Below are positions 1-7,528 of a DNA stretch of 16,374 nt, in pieces. Made by a program: the position numbers and the translations under genes. The stretch comes from Chloroflexota bacterium (GTDB lineage Bacteria > Chloroflexota > Limnocylindria > Limnocylindrales > CSP1-4): positions 1 to 16,374 of the forward strand of contig JAJYJR010000056.1 of the NCBI GenBank assembly GCA_021789355.1, written 5' to 3'. The notes beneath the pieces were generated by a model. The model did not search any database, was not told the origin of the DNA, and was given only the letters and a program-made list of their open reading frames with translations. How positions within the stretch are numbered: position 1 is the stretch's first letter; every line of letters starts with the position of its first letter.

Positions 1-32
1 TGGTCGACGAGTACGACACGATGCGGGAGTAA
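1..32 (+). CDS. nuoK: NADH-quinone oxidoreductase subunit K, last codons only (partial)
   Basis: Only the final nine codons and a TAA stop are present, read from position 3 (VDEYDTMRE). NuoK proteins commonly end in a short acidic/Met-Arg tail of this type, and nuoK is the usual gene immediately before nuoL. The stop lies nine bases before the nuoL start, as expected inside a nuo operon. The assignment rests mostly on gene order and on the short tail. Confidence 0.7.
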   Translation, partial: VDEYDTMRE

Positions 33-41
33 GGCCAGACG

Positions 42-2000
42 ATGTCGAACGAGATCCTCGTCCTGGCGCTCCTGGTCCTGCCGATCGCCGGCTTCGCGCT
101 GACGGCCGTCCTCGGCAGGCGGCTCGGGCACAACGCCTGGGCCATCTCGGTGGGCGCGGTCATCCTCACCTGGGCGATCGGCATGCTGGTGGTCTTCACT
201 CAGCTGACCGGCGGCTACGGCCCGGACGGGCTCCACTTCACGCTCTACACCTGGATCCCCGCCGGGACCTTCCAGCTCGACGCCAACTTCGCGGTGGACA
301 ACCTGACCGCCGCGCTGCTGATCGTGGTCACCACCATCGGCATGCTCGTGCACGTCTACTCGATCGGGTACATGGCGCACGACCCCGGCAAGGGGCGCTT
401 CTTCGCCTACCTGAACTTCTTCATGTTCAGCATGCTGCTGCTGGTGCTGGCCGGGAACTTCCTGCTGCTCTTCGTGGCCTGGGAGCTGGTGGGCCTCTCG
501 AGCTACCTGCTGATCGGGTTCTGGTACCAGCGCAGGAGCGCCGCGCTGGCGGCCAAGAAGGCGTTCCTGGTCAACCGCGTGGGCGACGTCGGGTTCAGCA
601 TCGGGATCTGGGCCATCTGGACCACGGTGGGCTCGCTCAACTTCTCGGACGTGTTCACGAAGCTGCCGCAGATGCTGGCCTCCGGGCAGATCCAGTCCTG
701 GCAGATGACCGGCATCGCGCTGCTGCTCTTCTGTGGCGCGGTGGGCAAGAGCGCGCAGTTCCCGCTGCACGTGTGGCTCCCCGACGCGATGGAGGGCCCC
801 ACCCCGGTGTCGGCCCTGATCCACGCCGCGACCATGGTCAACGCGGGCGTGTACATGGTCGCGCGGGCCAACCCGATCTTCAGCCACGCCCCGGCCGCGA
901 TGGTGATCGTGGCCGCCATCGGCATCTTCACCGCGATCCTGGCGGCGTCCATCGCGCTCACCCAGAGGGACATCAAGCGCGTGCTGGCCTATTCCACGCT
1001 GTCCCAGCTGGGCTACATGTTCGCCTCGCTCGGCGTGGGCGCCTACGCCGCGGCGATCTTCCACCTGATGACGCACGGCTTCTTCAAGGGGCTGCTGTTC
1101 CTCGACTCCGGCTCCGTGATCCACGGCGTCCACGACGAGCAGGACATGAACAAGATGGGTGGTCTGTGGCGGAAGATGCCCATCACCCACGCCACCATGC
1201 TGGTGGCCTCGCTCGCCATCGCCGGGATCCCGCCGCTGGCCGGCTTCTTCAGCAAGGACGAGATCCTGGGCGCGAGCTTCCGGAACGGCTTCTACGCCGT
1301 CTGGCTGGTCGGGGTGGTGGTGGCCGGCATGACCGCCTTCTACATGTTCCGGCTGATGGGCAAGACGTTCTACGGGCCCAGCCACGTGGACCCGCACGTC
1401 CATCCCCACGAATCGCCACGCTCCATGTGGGTCCCGCTGGTGCTGCTGGCCATCCCGGCCGCGCTGCTGGGCCTGGTCATCGGGTGGCCGCCCGACTCCG
1501 GGCTGATCCACCAGTGGCTCGACCCGGTCTTCGCCCAGGCGGACCAGACGCTCGGCCTGCACCATGAGGCGTTCCAGGTCTTCGGCATCGACGGCGCGCT
1601 GATCCTGGTCAGCGTGACGCTCGCGACCCTCGGCCTGATCGCCGGGATCCGGCTCTTCGGGCTGCGGCTCCCGGGGCGCGACGTGGAGCCGAAACCCGCG
1701 GTCGTCGAGGCGGCCACCGCACGGCTCCGCCCGCTCTACGTCGGCTCGTTCAACAAGTGGTGGTTCGACGACCTGTACCACGGCCTCTTCTTCGTGGCCG
1801 GGGGCGCCGTGGCACGCGCGGCCTGGTGGTTCGACGCGCACGTGATCGACGGCATCGTCAACGGCGTCGGGTCGGTCACCACCTTCGCCGGCCGCGAGCT
1901 GCGCCAGATCCAGACGGGTCGCGTCCAGAACTATGCCCTGGGGATCGCCATCGGCCTGCTCGTGATGGCCGCGGGGTTCCTCGTGATCACGACGAGGTGA
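42..2000 (+). CDS. nuoL: NADH-quinone oxidoreductase subunit L (proton-pumping antiporter-like subunit)
   Basis: A 652-residue polytopic membrane protein, the distal antiporter-like proton channel of respiratory complex I. The N-terminal oxidoreductase domain spans roughly residues 65-120 and the proton-antiporter domain roughly 130-420. The expected channel residues are visible: Glu148 in WELVGLSSYLLIGFW, Lys236 in GAVGKSAQFPLHVWLPDAMEG, His261 in the ALIHAATMV stretch, and Lys405 in GFFSKDEIL. The C-terminal third fits the long lateral helix and its last anchoring helix (about residues 630-650). Length is slightly above the usual 610-650. The ATG follows a weak AAGG at 31-34 and lies nine bases after nuoK. 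A small oddity is LLFLDSGSVIH, where most homologues have Gly or Ala in place of the Asp. It sits first in the visible nuoL-nuoM-nuoN run and is presumably cotranscribed with the upstream complex I genes. Confidence 0.98.
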   Translation: MSNEILVLALLVLPIAGFALTAVLGRRLGHNAWAISVGAVILTWAIGMLVVFTQLTGGYGPDGLHFTLYTWIPAGTFQLDANFAVDNLTAALLIVVTTIGMLVHVYSIGYMAHDPGKGRFFAYLNFFMFSMLLLVLAGNFLLLFVAWELVGLSSYLLIGFWYQRRSAALAAKKAFLVNRVGDVGFSIGIWAIWTTVGSLNFSDVFTKLPQMLASGQIQSWQMTGIALLLFCGAVGKSAQFPLHVWLPDAMEGPTPVSALIHAATMVNAGVYMVARANPIFSHAPAAMVIVAAIGIFTAILAASIALTQRDIKRVLAYSTLSQLGYMFASLGVGAYAAAIFHLMTHGFFKGLLFLDSGSVIHGVHDEQDMNKMGGLWRKMPITHATMLVASLAIAGIPPLAGFFSKDEILGASFRNGFYAVWLVGVVVAGMTAFYMFRLMGKTFYGPSHVDPHVHPHESPRSMWVPLVLLAIPAALLGLVIGWPPDSGLIHQWLDPVFAQADQTLGLHHEAFQVFGIDGALILVSVTLATLGLIAGIRLFGLRLPGRDVEPKPAVVEAATARLRPLYVGSFNKWWFDDLYHGLFFVAGGAVARAAWWFDAHVIDGIVNGVGSVTTFAGRELRQIQTGRVQNYALGIAIGLLVMAAGFLVITTR

Positions 2001-2005
2001 CCGGG

Positions 2006-3514
2006 ATGCCCCTCCTCTCGCTCACGATCTTCACCCCGCTCGCCGGCGCGATCCTGCTCGCGTTCGTCCCGCGCGACAGGCCGCAGGTCGCCCGCTGGCT
2101 CGCCTTCGCCACCACCCTGGTCACGCTCGCCTGGTCGCTGATCATGCTTGCCGGCTTCTCCACCGGGGCCAGCGGCTTCCAGTACATGGAGGACGTGCCC
2201 TGGATCCCCTACTTCGGGATCCATTACCAGGTCGGCGTCGACGGGATCAGCCTGATCCTGATCCTCCTCACCACGCTGCTGACCGCGATCAGCGTGCTGG
2301 CCTCCTTCCGCCCCATCCAGGAGCGCGTGAAGGAGTACATGATCACGTTCCTGATCCTCGAGATTGGAATGATCGGCGTCTTCGCCGCGCTCGACCTCTT
2401 CCTGTTCTACGTCTTCTGGGAAGTGGTGCTGGTGCCGATGTACCTGATCATCGGCATCTGGGGCGGCGCGAACCGGATCTACGCGACGATCAAGTTCGTC
2501 CTCTACACGCTGGTCGGCTCGCTGCTGATGCTGGTGGGCATCCTCGCGACCGCCTTCGAGTACCACTCCTCGACCGGGGTCTGGAGCTTCAGCTACCTCG
2601 ACCTGGCGAGCTTCCACTTCTCGCCGGCGCTCCAGGCGTTCGCCTTTGTGACGTTCTTCCTGGCCTTCGCGATCAAGGTCCCCATGTTCCCGTTCCACAC
2701 CTGGCTCCCGGACGCGCACGTCGAGGCGCCGACGGCGGGCTCGGTGATCCTCGCCGGGGTCCTGCTGAAGCTCGGCGGTTACGGGTTCATCCGCTACTCG
2801 TTGCCGCTCTACCCGGATGCGGCACACACCTTCGCCCCCGCGATCATCGCGCTCTCGGTGATCGCGATCATCTACGGCGCGGTCGTCGCGGTGGTGCAAC
2901 CGGACTTCAAGAAGCTGGTGGCGTACAGCTCGGTCAGCCACATGGGGTTCGTGACGCTGGGAATCTTCGCGTTCCAGTCGCAGGCGCTCCAGGGGGCGGT
3001 CCTGCAGATGGTGAACCACGGCCTCATCACCGGCGCCCTCTTCCTCTGCGTGGGCGTGATCTACGAGCGGACGCACGACCGCCGCTTCGCGATCATGGGC
3101 GGACTGGCCGGCAAGATGCCGCTCTACGCCACGACACTCGGGTTCTTCATGCTGGCGAGTGCCGGGCTGCCCGGCCTCTCCGGGTTCGTGGGCGAGTTCC
3201 TGGTCTTCGTCGGGACCTTTGCGGTGGTCCCGGTCGTGGCGGCGATCGCCGCGATCGTGATGGTGCTCGGCGCGGTGTACCTGTTCTACATGTTCCAGCA
3301 GGTCGCGTTCGTCGAGCTCTCGGACTTCCTGAAGGGACTCGGCGACCACCTGCACGACATGTTGCCCATCGAGATCGCCACCCTGGTGCCGCTCGCGGTG
3401 CTCGTGGTGGTCTTCGGCGTATTCCCGGCGCCGCTCCTGGACATGATCCAGGGGCCGGTCTCGGGCGTCCTGACCCACGTGAGCCACGGCGTCGCGCTGG
3501 GGTTCCTGCCGTGA
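2006..3514 (+). CDS. nuoM: NADH-quinone oxidoreductase subunit M (proton-pumping antiporter-like subunit)
   Basis: A 502-residue, roughly 14-TM subunit of complex I, the middle of the three antiporter-like channels. The frame is open far upstream inside nuoL, but the ATG at 2006 is chosen because GAGGTGA (1994-2000) sits five bases before it and overlaps the nuoL stop; the resulting length matches the family. Channel residues are in place: Glu139 in FYVFWEVVLVPMYLIIG, Lys224 in FAIKVPMFPFHTWLPDAH, Lys255 in GVLLKLGGYG and Glu397 in LSGFVGEFLVF, corresponding to E144, K234, K265 and E407 in the E. coli protein. Overlapping stop and ribosome-binding site indicate translational coupling to nuoL. 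Nothing in the sequence suggests damage. Confidence 0.98.
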   Translation: MPLLSLTIFTPLAGAILLAFVPRDRPQVARWLAFATTLVTLAWSLIMLAGFSTGASGFQYMEDVPWIPYFGIHYQVGVDGISLILILLTTLLTAISVLASFRPIQERVKEYMITFLILEIGMIGVFAALDLFLFYVFWEVVLVPMYLIIGIWGGANRIYATIKFVLYTLVGSLLMLVGILATAFEYHSSTGVWSFSYLDLASFHFSPALQAFAFVTFFLAFAIKVPMFPFHTWLPDAHVEAPTAGSVILAGVLLKLGGYGFIRYSLPLYPDAAHTFAPAIIALSVIAIIYGAVVAVVQPDFKKLVAYSSVSHMGFVTLGIFAFQSQALQGAVLQMVNHGLITGALFLCVGVIYERTHDRRFAIMGGLAGKMPLYATTLGFFMLASAGLPGLSGFVGEFLVFVGTFAVVPVVAAIAAIVMVLGAVYLFYMFQQVAFVELSDFLKGLGDHLHDMLPIEIATLVPLAVLVVVFGVFPAPLLDMIQGPVSGVLTHVSHGVALGFLP

Positions 3515-3524
3515 AGGTGATGCG

Positions 3525-5006
3525 ATGAGCTCCGGCGACGTCACGGCGATGCTGCCGCTCGCGGCCACCTGGGCGCTCGCGTTCCTGGTGATCGCGGTCG
3601 ACGTGATCGTCCCGGGACGGGACCGGCTTGCCTCGGGGATCGCGACGATCGGGGCGCTGGTCGTCATGGCCGTGACGGCGGCGCTGGCACCCCAGGCGCC
3701 GCAGCAGGCGTTCGGGGGCGCGTACGTCCTCGACCAGCTGACGGTCCTGCTCGACCTGCTCTTCCTGTCGATCGCGGTCCTGACGCTGCTGTTCGCGCCT
3801 GACTACCTGCGGCCCCGGAAGCTGCCGCTCGCGGAGTTCTCCGCCACGCTCCTCTTCGCGATCAGCGGCGCCATGCTCCTCTCGGGAGCCCACGACCTGC
3901 TGGTGCTCTTCCTGGGCCTGGAGCTGCTGGTGCTGCCCGGTTACCTGCTGGCTGGCTTCGCCAAGCGCGATGGGCTGTCGACCGAGGGGGCGATCAAGTA
4001 CTTCCTGCTCGGTTCGTTCTCCAGCGCGATCTTCCTCTTCGGCCTCGCGTTCGTGTGGGGCTTCACCGGCACCACCAACGTGAGCGGCATCTCCTCGGCA
4101 CTCCAGGCCGTCGTCGCGGGGCACCCGCTCTCGCCGGGGCTGGCGATGGGGCTCGCGTTCCTGATGACCGGGGTCGCCTTCAAGATCGCCGCGGTGCCGT
4201 TCCATTACTGGACGCCCGACGCCTACCAGGGCTCTCCCACGCCCGTCACCGGCTACCTGTCGGTGGGCCCCAAGGTGGCCGCGTTCGCCCTGATCCTGCG
4301 GCTGTTCGTGGGGGCGCTGGCGCCGGTGAAGGGCGACTGGGTGGGCGCCGTGATCGTCCTCGCCGCGCTCACCATGACGCTCGGCAACCTGGTCGCCCTG
4401 ACCCAGTCGAACGTCAAGCGCATGCTGGCGTACAGCTCGATCGCCCACACGGGGTACATCCTGGTCGGCCTGGCAGCCTACGCGGGCGCGGCTCCCGGCT
4501 CCCTGGCGGAGGCGCACGGCCTGCAGGCCATCCTCGTGTACAGCGTCGCGTACACCTTCATGAACCTGGGCGCGTTCGCGATCGTGGCCGCCCTCCAGCG
4601 GCGTCCGGGGGTCACCAGCGACATCGAGACCTTCGCGGGACTGGGCAGGCGCGCACCCCTGATGGGGCTCCTCATGACCCTGTTCCTGCTCTCGCTGACG
4701 GGCATCCCGCCGTTCGCGGGCTTCTTCGCCAAGTACTACGTGATCCTCGCGGCCATCGAGGCCGGTGGGTGGGTCTCGTGGCTCGCCGTCCTGGCCGTCC
4801 TCAACGCGGCGGCGGCGGCGTTCTACTACCTGCGGGTGGTCGTCTACATGTACATGCGGGAGCCACCGGAGCAGGCGCCGCCGCTGGCGGGGGGGTTCGA
4901 GCTCCGCGCGGGGCTGACCATCGCCGCGGTTGCCACGATCGTCATCGGCTTCTTCCCCAGCGACCTGATCACGATCGCGGCGGCGGCGGCGAAGGCGCTC
5001 CTGTAG
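3525..5006 (+). CDS. nuoN: NADH-quinone oxidoreductase subunit N (proton-pumping antiporter-like subunit)
   Basis: A 493-residue polytopic protein, the antiporter-like subunit nearest the peripheral arm of complex I. Glu133 in FLGLELLVLPGYLLAGF, Lys220 in AFKIAAVPFHYWTPDAYQG, Lys250 in VGPKVAAF and the later Lys in GFFAKYYVI match the known proton-path residues of NuoN. The start follows AAGGTGA (3514-3520) with a four-base spacer, and the gap to nuoM is ten bases, so the three genes form one transcript. It is the last nuo gene here. Its final 38 bases overlap the 3' end of the convergent otsB gene, and no convincing terminator hairpin with a T-run follows the stop. Confidence 0.98.
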   Translation: MSSGDVTAMLPLAATWALAFLVIAVDVIVPGRDRLASGIATIGALVVMAVTAALAPQAPQQAFGGAYVLDQLTVLLDLLFLSIAVLTLLFAPDYLRPRKLPLAEFSATLLFAISGAMLLSGAHDLLVLFLGLELLVLPGYLLAGFAKRDGLSTEGAIKYFLLGSFSSAIFLFGLAFVWGFTGTTNVSGISSALQAVVAGHPLSPGLAMGLAFLMTGVAFKIAAVPFHYWTPDAYQGSPTPVTGYLSVGPKVAAFALILRLFVGALAPVKGDWVGAVIVLAALTMTLGNLVALTQSNVKRMLAYSSIAHTGYILVGLAAYAGAAPGSLAEAHGLQAILVYSVAYTFMNLGAFAIVAALQRRPGVTSDIETFAGLGRRAPLMGLLMTLFLLSLTGIPPFAGFFAKYYVILAAIEAGGWVSWLAVLAVLNAAAAAFYYLRVVVYMYMREPPEQAPPLAGGFELRAGLTIAAVATIVIGFFPSDLITIAAAAAKALL

Positions 5007-5964
5007 GACCCGCCTGATCCTCCGCCCGGACCCGTCGCGCCACCCCCGACAGGAACCGGGCGGTCTGCTCCGGCGAGGCGAGCGCGACGTCGGCCGACTC
5101 CGCCACGGCCTCGGGCATGTCGGGGTGGGCGTGGACGGCCACGGCCAGCCCACGCGTCCGCCCGGCCTCCCGCAGCTCGCGCAGCGCGACGAACGCCTGC
5201 GCGTCGCTCGCGTCATCCCCCAGCATCCAGGTGACCGCCGGCCGCACCTCCTCCACCAGCGTCCGCAGCGCGTCCCCCTTGGCGGCCGCCCCCGGCGGTC
5301 GAAGCTCGATGACGCGACGTCCCGGGAAGCGGACCAGGTGGCCCGCCGGGTCGACCGACTCGACCGCCGCCAGGACCCGCGCCCGCGCGGCGGCCACGTC
5401 TGGCGCCGCGCGGAAGTGAAACGCCACCGCGGGCCCCTTCCGCTCGACGATCAGCCAGGCGTCCGGGACCAGGCGCGGCACCTCGCCACCGAGCCGCTCC
5501 GCGTACTCGACGTAGACCGCCAGCTCCGGGTCCCGCTCGACCCGGAGCGCCTCCGCCCGCGCGCCGCGCGGCAGCTCGCCCCGCTCGATCCCGTGGTTGC
5601 CCAGGTAGATCGCTCCGCCCACCCTGGCCCGCGAGGCCAGGTCCGGCGCGGTCCGCCCGGAGAGAAGCGCGACGCGGACGCCGGGGGTCCCGGCGAGGCG
5701 GCGCAGCGCCCTCCGAGCTCCCGGAAGCACCCGGGCGCTCCACGGATCCATCACGATCCGCGCAAGGGTTCCGTCGAAGTCGCTGACGAGCAGCAGCGGC
5801 CGGAGTGCCAGGTCGGGCGCGACCAGCCGGAGCAGGTCGGCCCCGCGGAGCAGATCCGGTGCTCGGGCGGAACGAACGGGACCCGGCCCGGGCGATCCCC
5901 CGCGCGGCCGGCCGCGCGTCCGCGTTCCGGCGCGCCCGCTGCGGCGCTCGTCGCCGGGGTTCAC
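4969..5964 (-). CDS. otsB: Trehalose-6-phosphate phosphatase (HAD superfamily, type IIB cap)
   Basis: A 331-residue protein expected to hydrolyse trehalose 6-phosphate to trehalose in the cytoplasm. HAD motif I is SDFDGTL (Asp62 nucleophile, Asp64 acid/base), motif II is LLSGR (about 100-104), the family hallmark LGNHGIE is at 121-127, ERKGPAVAFHFR at 174-185 lies in the cap, the motif III lysine is in AAKGDAL (Lys229), and motif IV is GDDASD (249-254). The first 45 residues are a low-complexity Arg/Gly/Pro stretch. The start is a GTG overlapping the stop of the upstream thioredoxin gene by four bases (GTGA), implying coupling. No trehalose-6-phosphate synthase gene is in the window. A related sugar-phosphate phosphatase specificity is possible, but the motif set is typical of OtsB. 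Confidence 0.9.
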   Translation of the reverse strand: MNPGDERRSGRAGTRTRGRPRGGSPGPGPVRSARAPDLLRGADLLRLVAPDLALRPLLLVSDFDGTLARIVMDPWSARVLPGARRALRRLAGTPGVRVALLSGRTAPDLASRARVGGAIYLGNHGIERGELPRGARAEALRVERDPELAVYVEYAERLGGEVPRLVPDAWLIVERKGPAVAFHFRAAPDVAAARARVLAAVESVDPAGHLVRFPGRRVIELRPPGAAAKGDALRTLVEEVRPAVTWMLGDDASDAQAFVALRELREAGRTRGLAVAVHAHPDMPEAVAESADVALASPEQTARFLSGVARRVRAEDQAGPTGAPSPPPPRS

Positions 5965-6671
5965 GGCGACAGGGAGGCGCCGGGGAGCACCCGGCGGACG
6001 CTCTCCAGGAACTGTGGGGGGCCCAGCTCACCGAAGCCGACGGCACGGACGATTCCCTGCGCGTCCAGCCAGTAGTGGACGGGCAGCGCGTACGCCGACC
6101 AGGTGCGCTGGGCCGTCCCGCCCTGGTCGATCCCGACCGGCAGGTCGAGCCTCATGCGACCGGCGAACGCGGCCACCACCGCGGGGCTCTCGCGCACGTC
6201 GACGAGCACGATCGAGATGCGCTGGCCGAGCTCGTACGAGTAGCCCTCCATGAGCGGGAGCTCGTCCTGGCAATCCGGGCACCACGACGCCATGAAGTTG
6301 ACCCACACCGGGCGGCCGCGCAGGGCGGCCAGGTCGACGGCCCCTCCACCCAGGCGGGGAAGGACCAGCGACGGCGCACGATCGCCCACCTGGAGCCCGA
6401 CCGCGGGCGGCGATCCCGACCCGGTCGAGGCCGGCGATCCGGGGGCACCTCCGGCGAGCGCGCCGCCAGTGCCGGGCGTTTCCGGAACGCCGGGATTCGA
6501 TCCGGCCGGCATGGCGGCGCCAGTCGGCGTCACCGCCGGACGGGCGGGCGACGGCGTGGGGTACGGTGCCGCGCCGGTGACGAGATCGGGGACGACCGCG
6601 ATCACCCCGGCGAGCACGACCAACACCACCAGCAGGGCAGCCAGCACGCCCAGGAGGACGGGGGAGCGCAT
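5961..6671 (-). CDS. TlpA-like membrane-anchored thioredoxin-fold protein (redoxin)
   Basis: A 236-residue protein: a single N-terminal hydrophobic segment (about residues 4-28), a Pro/Thr/Ser/Gly-rich linker (about 35-90), then a thioredoxin fold facing outside the membrane. The active site is WCPDC (Cys131, Cys134), preceded by VWVNFMAS as in the TlpA/ResA group. The cis-proline is probably Pro197 in YALPVHYWLD, followed by the usual IVRAVGFGEL strand. Such proteins use the Cys pair for disulfide reduction of exported partners, for example during cytochrome maturation; the partner here is unknown. The ATG has no Shine-Dalgarno sequence but a TACACT box eight bases upstream, consistent with a leaderless message. 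Its stop overlaps the otsB start. The link with trehalose metabolism may be only positional. Confidence 0.88.
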   Translation of the reverse strand: MRSPVLLGVLAALLVVLVVLAGVIAVVPDLVTGAAPYPTPSPARPAVTPTGAAMPAGSNPGVPETPGTGGALAGGAPGSPASTGSGSPPAVGLQVGDRAPSLVLPRLGGGAVDLAALRGRPVWVNFMASWCPDCQDELPLMEGYSYELGQRISIVLVDVRESPAVVAAFAGRMRLDLPVGIDQGGTAQRTWSAYALPVHYWLDAQGIVRAVGFGELGPPQFLESVRRVLPGASLSP

Positions 6672-6679
6672 CGGTCGGG

Positions 6680-6685
6680 AGTGTA
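6680..6685 (-). promoter_or_regulatory. Candidate -10 box for the redoxin-otsB unit
   Basis: TACACT on the minus strand matches TANNNT and ends eight bases before the redoxin ATG, too close for a ribosome-binding site to fit, so transcription could begin at or just before the start codon. No good -35 hexamer is visible 16-18 bases further upstream. One copy of a 12-bp direct repeat overlaps this box. Confidence 0.4.
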
Positions 6686-6717
6686 CGCGCGACCTGCCGT
6701 TCGCAGTACGCGCGACC
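6683..6717. repeat. 12-bp direct repeat in the divergent promoter region
   Basis: GTACGCGCGACC occurs at 6683-6694 and again, identically, at 6706-6717. The copies are 23 bp apart, about two helical turns, in the 89-bp gap between the divergent redoxin and sortase-fold genes. One copy overlaps the candidate redoxin -10 box. This is the arrangement expected of a two-site operator, though chance repetition of GC-rich sequence cannot be excluded. Confidence 0.4.
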
Positions 6718-6744
6718 CGGGTGGCCCGGCCCTGCGGCCGCTGC

Positions 6745-6750
6745 TAGGAT
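6745..6750 (+). promoter_or_regulatory. Candidate -10 box for the sortase-fold gene
   Basis: TAGGAT lies ten bases before the ATG at 6761 and there is no Shine-Dalgarno sequence in between (TCGCACCCCG). That spacing fits transcription starting almost at the ATG, a leaderless message. No convincing -35 element is seen. Confidence 0.4.
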
Positions 6751-6760
6751 TCGCACCCCG

Positions 6761-7528
6761 ATGAGCAGCTCAGGGTTCGCGCGCTTCCTCCGCCAGCTCG
6801 AGCGCCACGTGGTCTCCTCGGTGCTCACCGGGATCGGGGTCATGCTCCTGGCTGCCGGGCTCTTCGCCTACATCGTGCCACTGGGCGCGACCGCGGGCGT
6901 TCCCGCCGCCACGCCCGGTGGCCCGGTCGGGTCGGCTCCATCGGCTGTCCCCCTGCCGTCCGCACAGGCGTCGTCCGTCCCATCCGCGCCGGCCGCGTCG
7001 TCCTCACCGTCCGCCTCGCCGGCGGCGGCGGTGGCGACCCGCGTCGTGATCCCGGCGCTCAAGATCGACCTGCCGGTGGTGAACGGCTCGACCGAGCAGG
7101 CGGGCACCAACGGCCAGCCGTTCCCCTACTGCAACGTGGCCGCCTACCTCGACGCGTTCTCGCAGCCCGGCCGGCCCGGCACCACCTATATCTACGCCCA
7201 CGCCCGGGTCGGGATGTTCCTGCCCATGTTGACCGCCTCGCAGGTCGACAACGGCGCCGGGATGGTCGGGTACAGCGTGCTGGTCTACACCAGCGACTCG
7301 AAGGTGTACTGGTACAGCATCGCGACGGTGAAGCGCCACGTCGCGCTCGGCCCGCACCAGTTCGACATCACGAAGGCGGCGCCGGGCGTGCAGCAGCTGG
7401 TGCTGCAGACCAGCGAGACGCCGTACGACACCGGCCCCAAGCTCCAGGTCCTGGCCACGTTCGAGCTGGTGCAGCCGGCGACGTTCGCCGAGTCCCACCC
7501 GACCCCACACCCGCAGGTCTGCACCTGA
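6761..7528 (+). CDS. Sortase-fold membrane protein with Ser at the catalytic Cys position
   Basis: A 255-residue protein with an N-terminal membrane anchor (about residues 17-40), a Pro/Ser/Ala linker (about 48-92) and a sortase-type beta-barrel domain (about 93-237) beginning RVVIPALKIDLPV. The conserved histidine is present (His147 in YIYAHARVGMF). Where active sortases read TLxTC, this protein reads LVLQTSE, placing Ser218 (AGC at 7412-7414) at the nucleophile. The usual arginine after it appears to be Lys227 in GPKLQV. Active sortases cut and transfer cell-wall sorting signals using Cys, so this one may be a serine variant, a non-catalytic binding protein, or simply inactive. Cys124 and Cys254 are elsewhere in the chain. 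No neighbouring gene shows an obvious LPxTG-type substrate signal. The gene ends back to back with the exporter stop. Confidence 0.85.
   Translation: MSSSGFARFLRQLERHVVSSVLTGIGVMLLAAGLFAYIVPLGATAGVPAATPGGPVGSAPSAVPLPSAQASSVPSAPAASSSPSASPAAAVATRVVIPALKIDLPVVNGSTEQAGTNGQPFPYCNVAAYLDAFSQPGRPGTTYIYAHARVGMFLPMLTASQVDNGAGMVGYSVLVYTSDSKVYWYSIATVKRHVALGPHQFDITKAAPGVQQLVLQTSETPYDTGPKLQVLATFELVQPATFAESHPTPHPQVCT

Noticed and set aside
4970..4998. GCG/GGC triplet run at the nuoN end as a repeat element
   Set aside because: It is an alanine-codon run in the last helix of NuoN, explained by coding and GC content.
5022..5063. Inverted repeat CCGCCCGG / CCGGGCGG after nuoN as a terminator
   Set aside because: The 26-base loop is long, there is no T-run, and it lies inside otsB; chance is likely.
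1931..5216. Very long open frames on the minus strand opposite nuoM and nuoN (578 and 689 codons)
   Set aside because: They are Arg/Glu/Asp/His-rich reverse readings of GC-rich membrane-protein codons, with no family motifs, opposite well-supported complex I genes.
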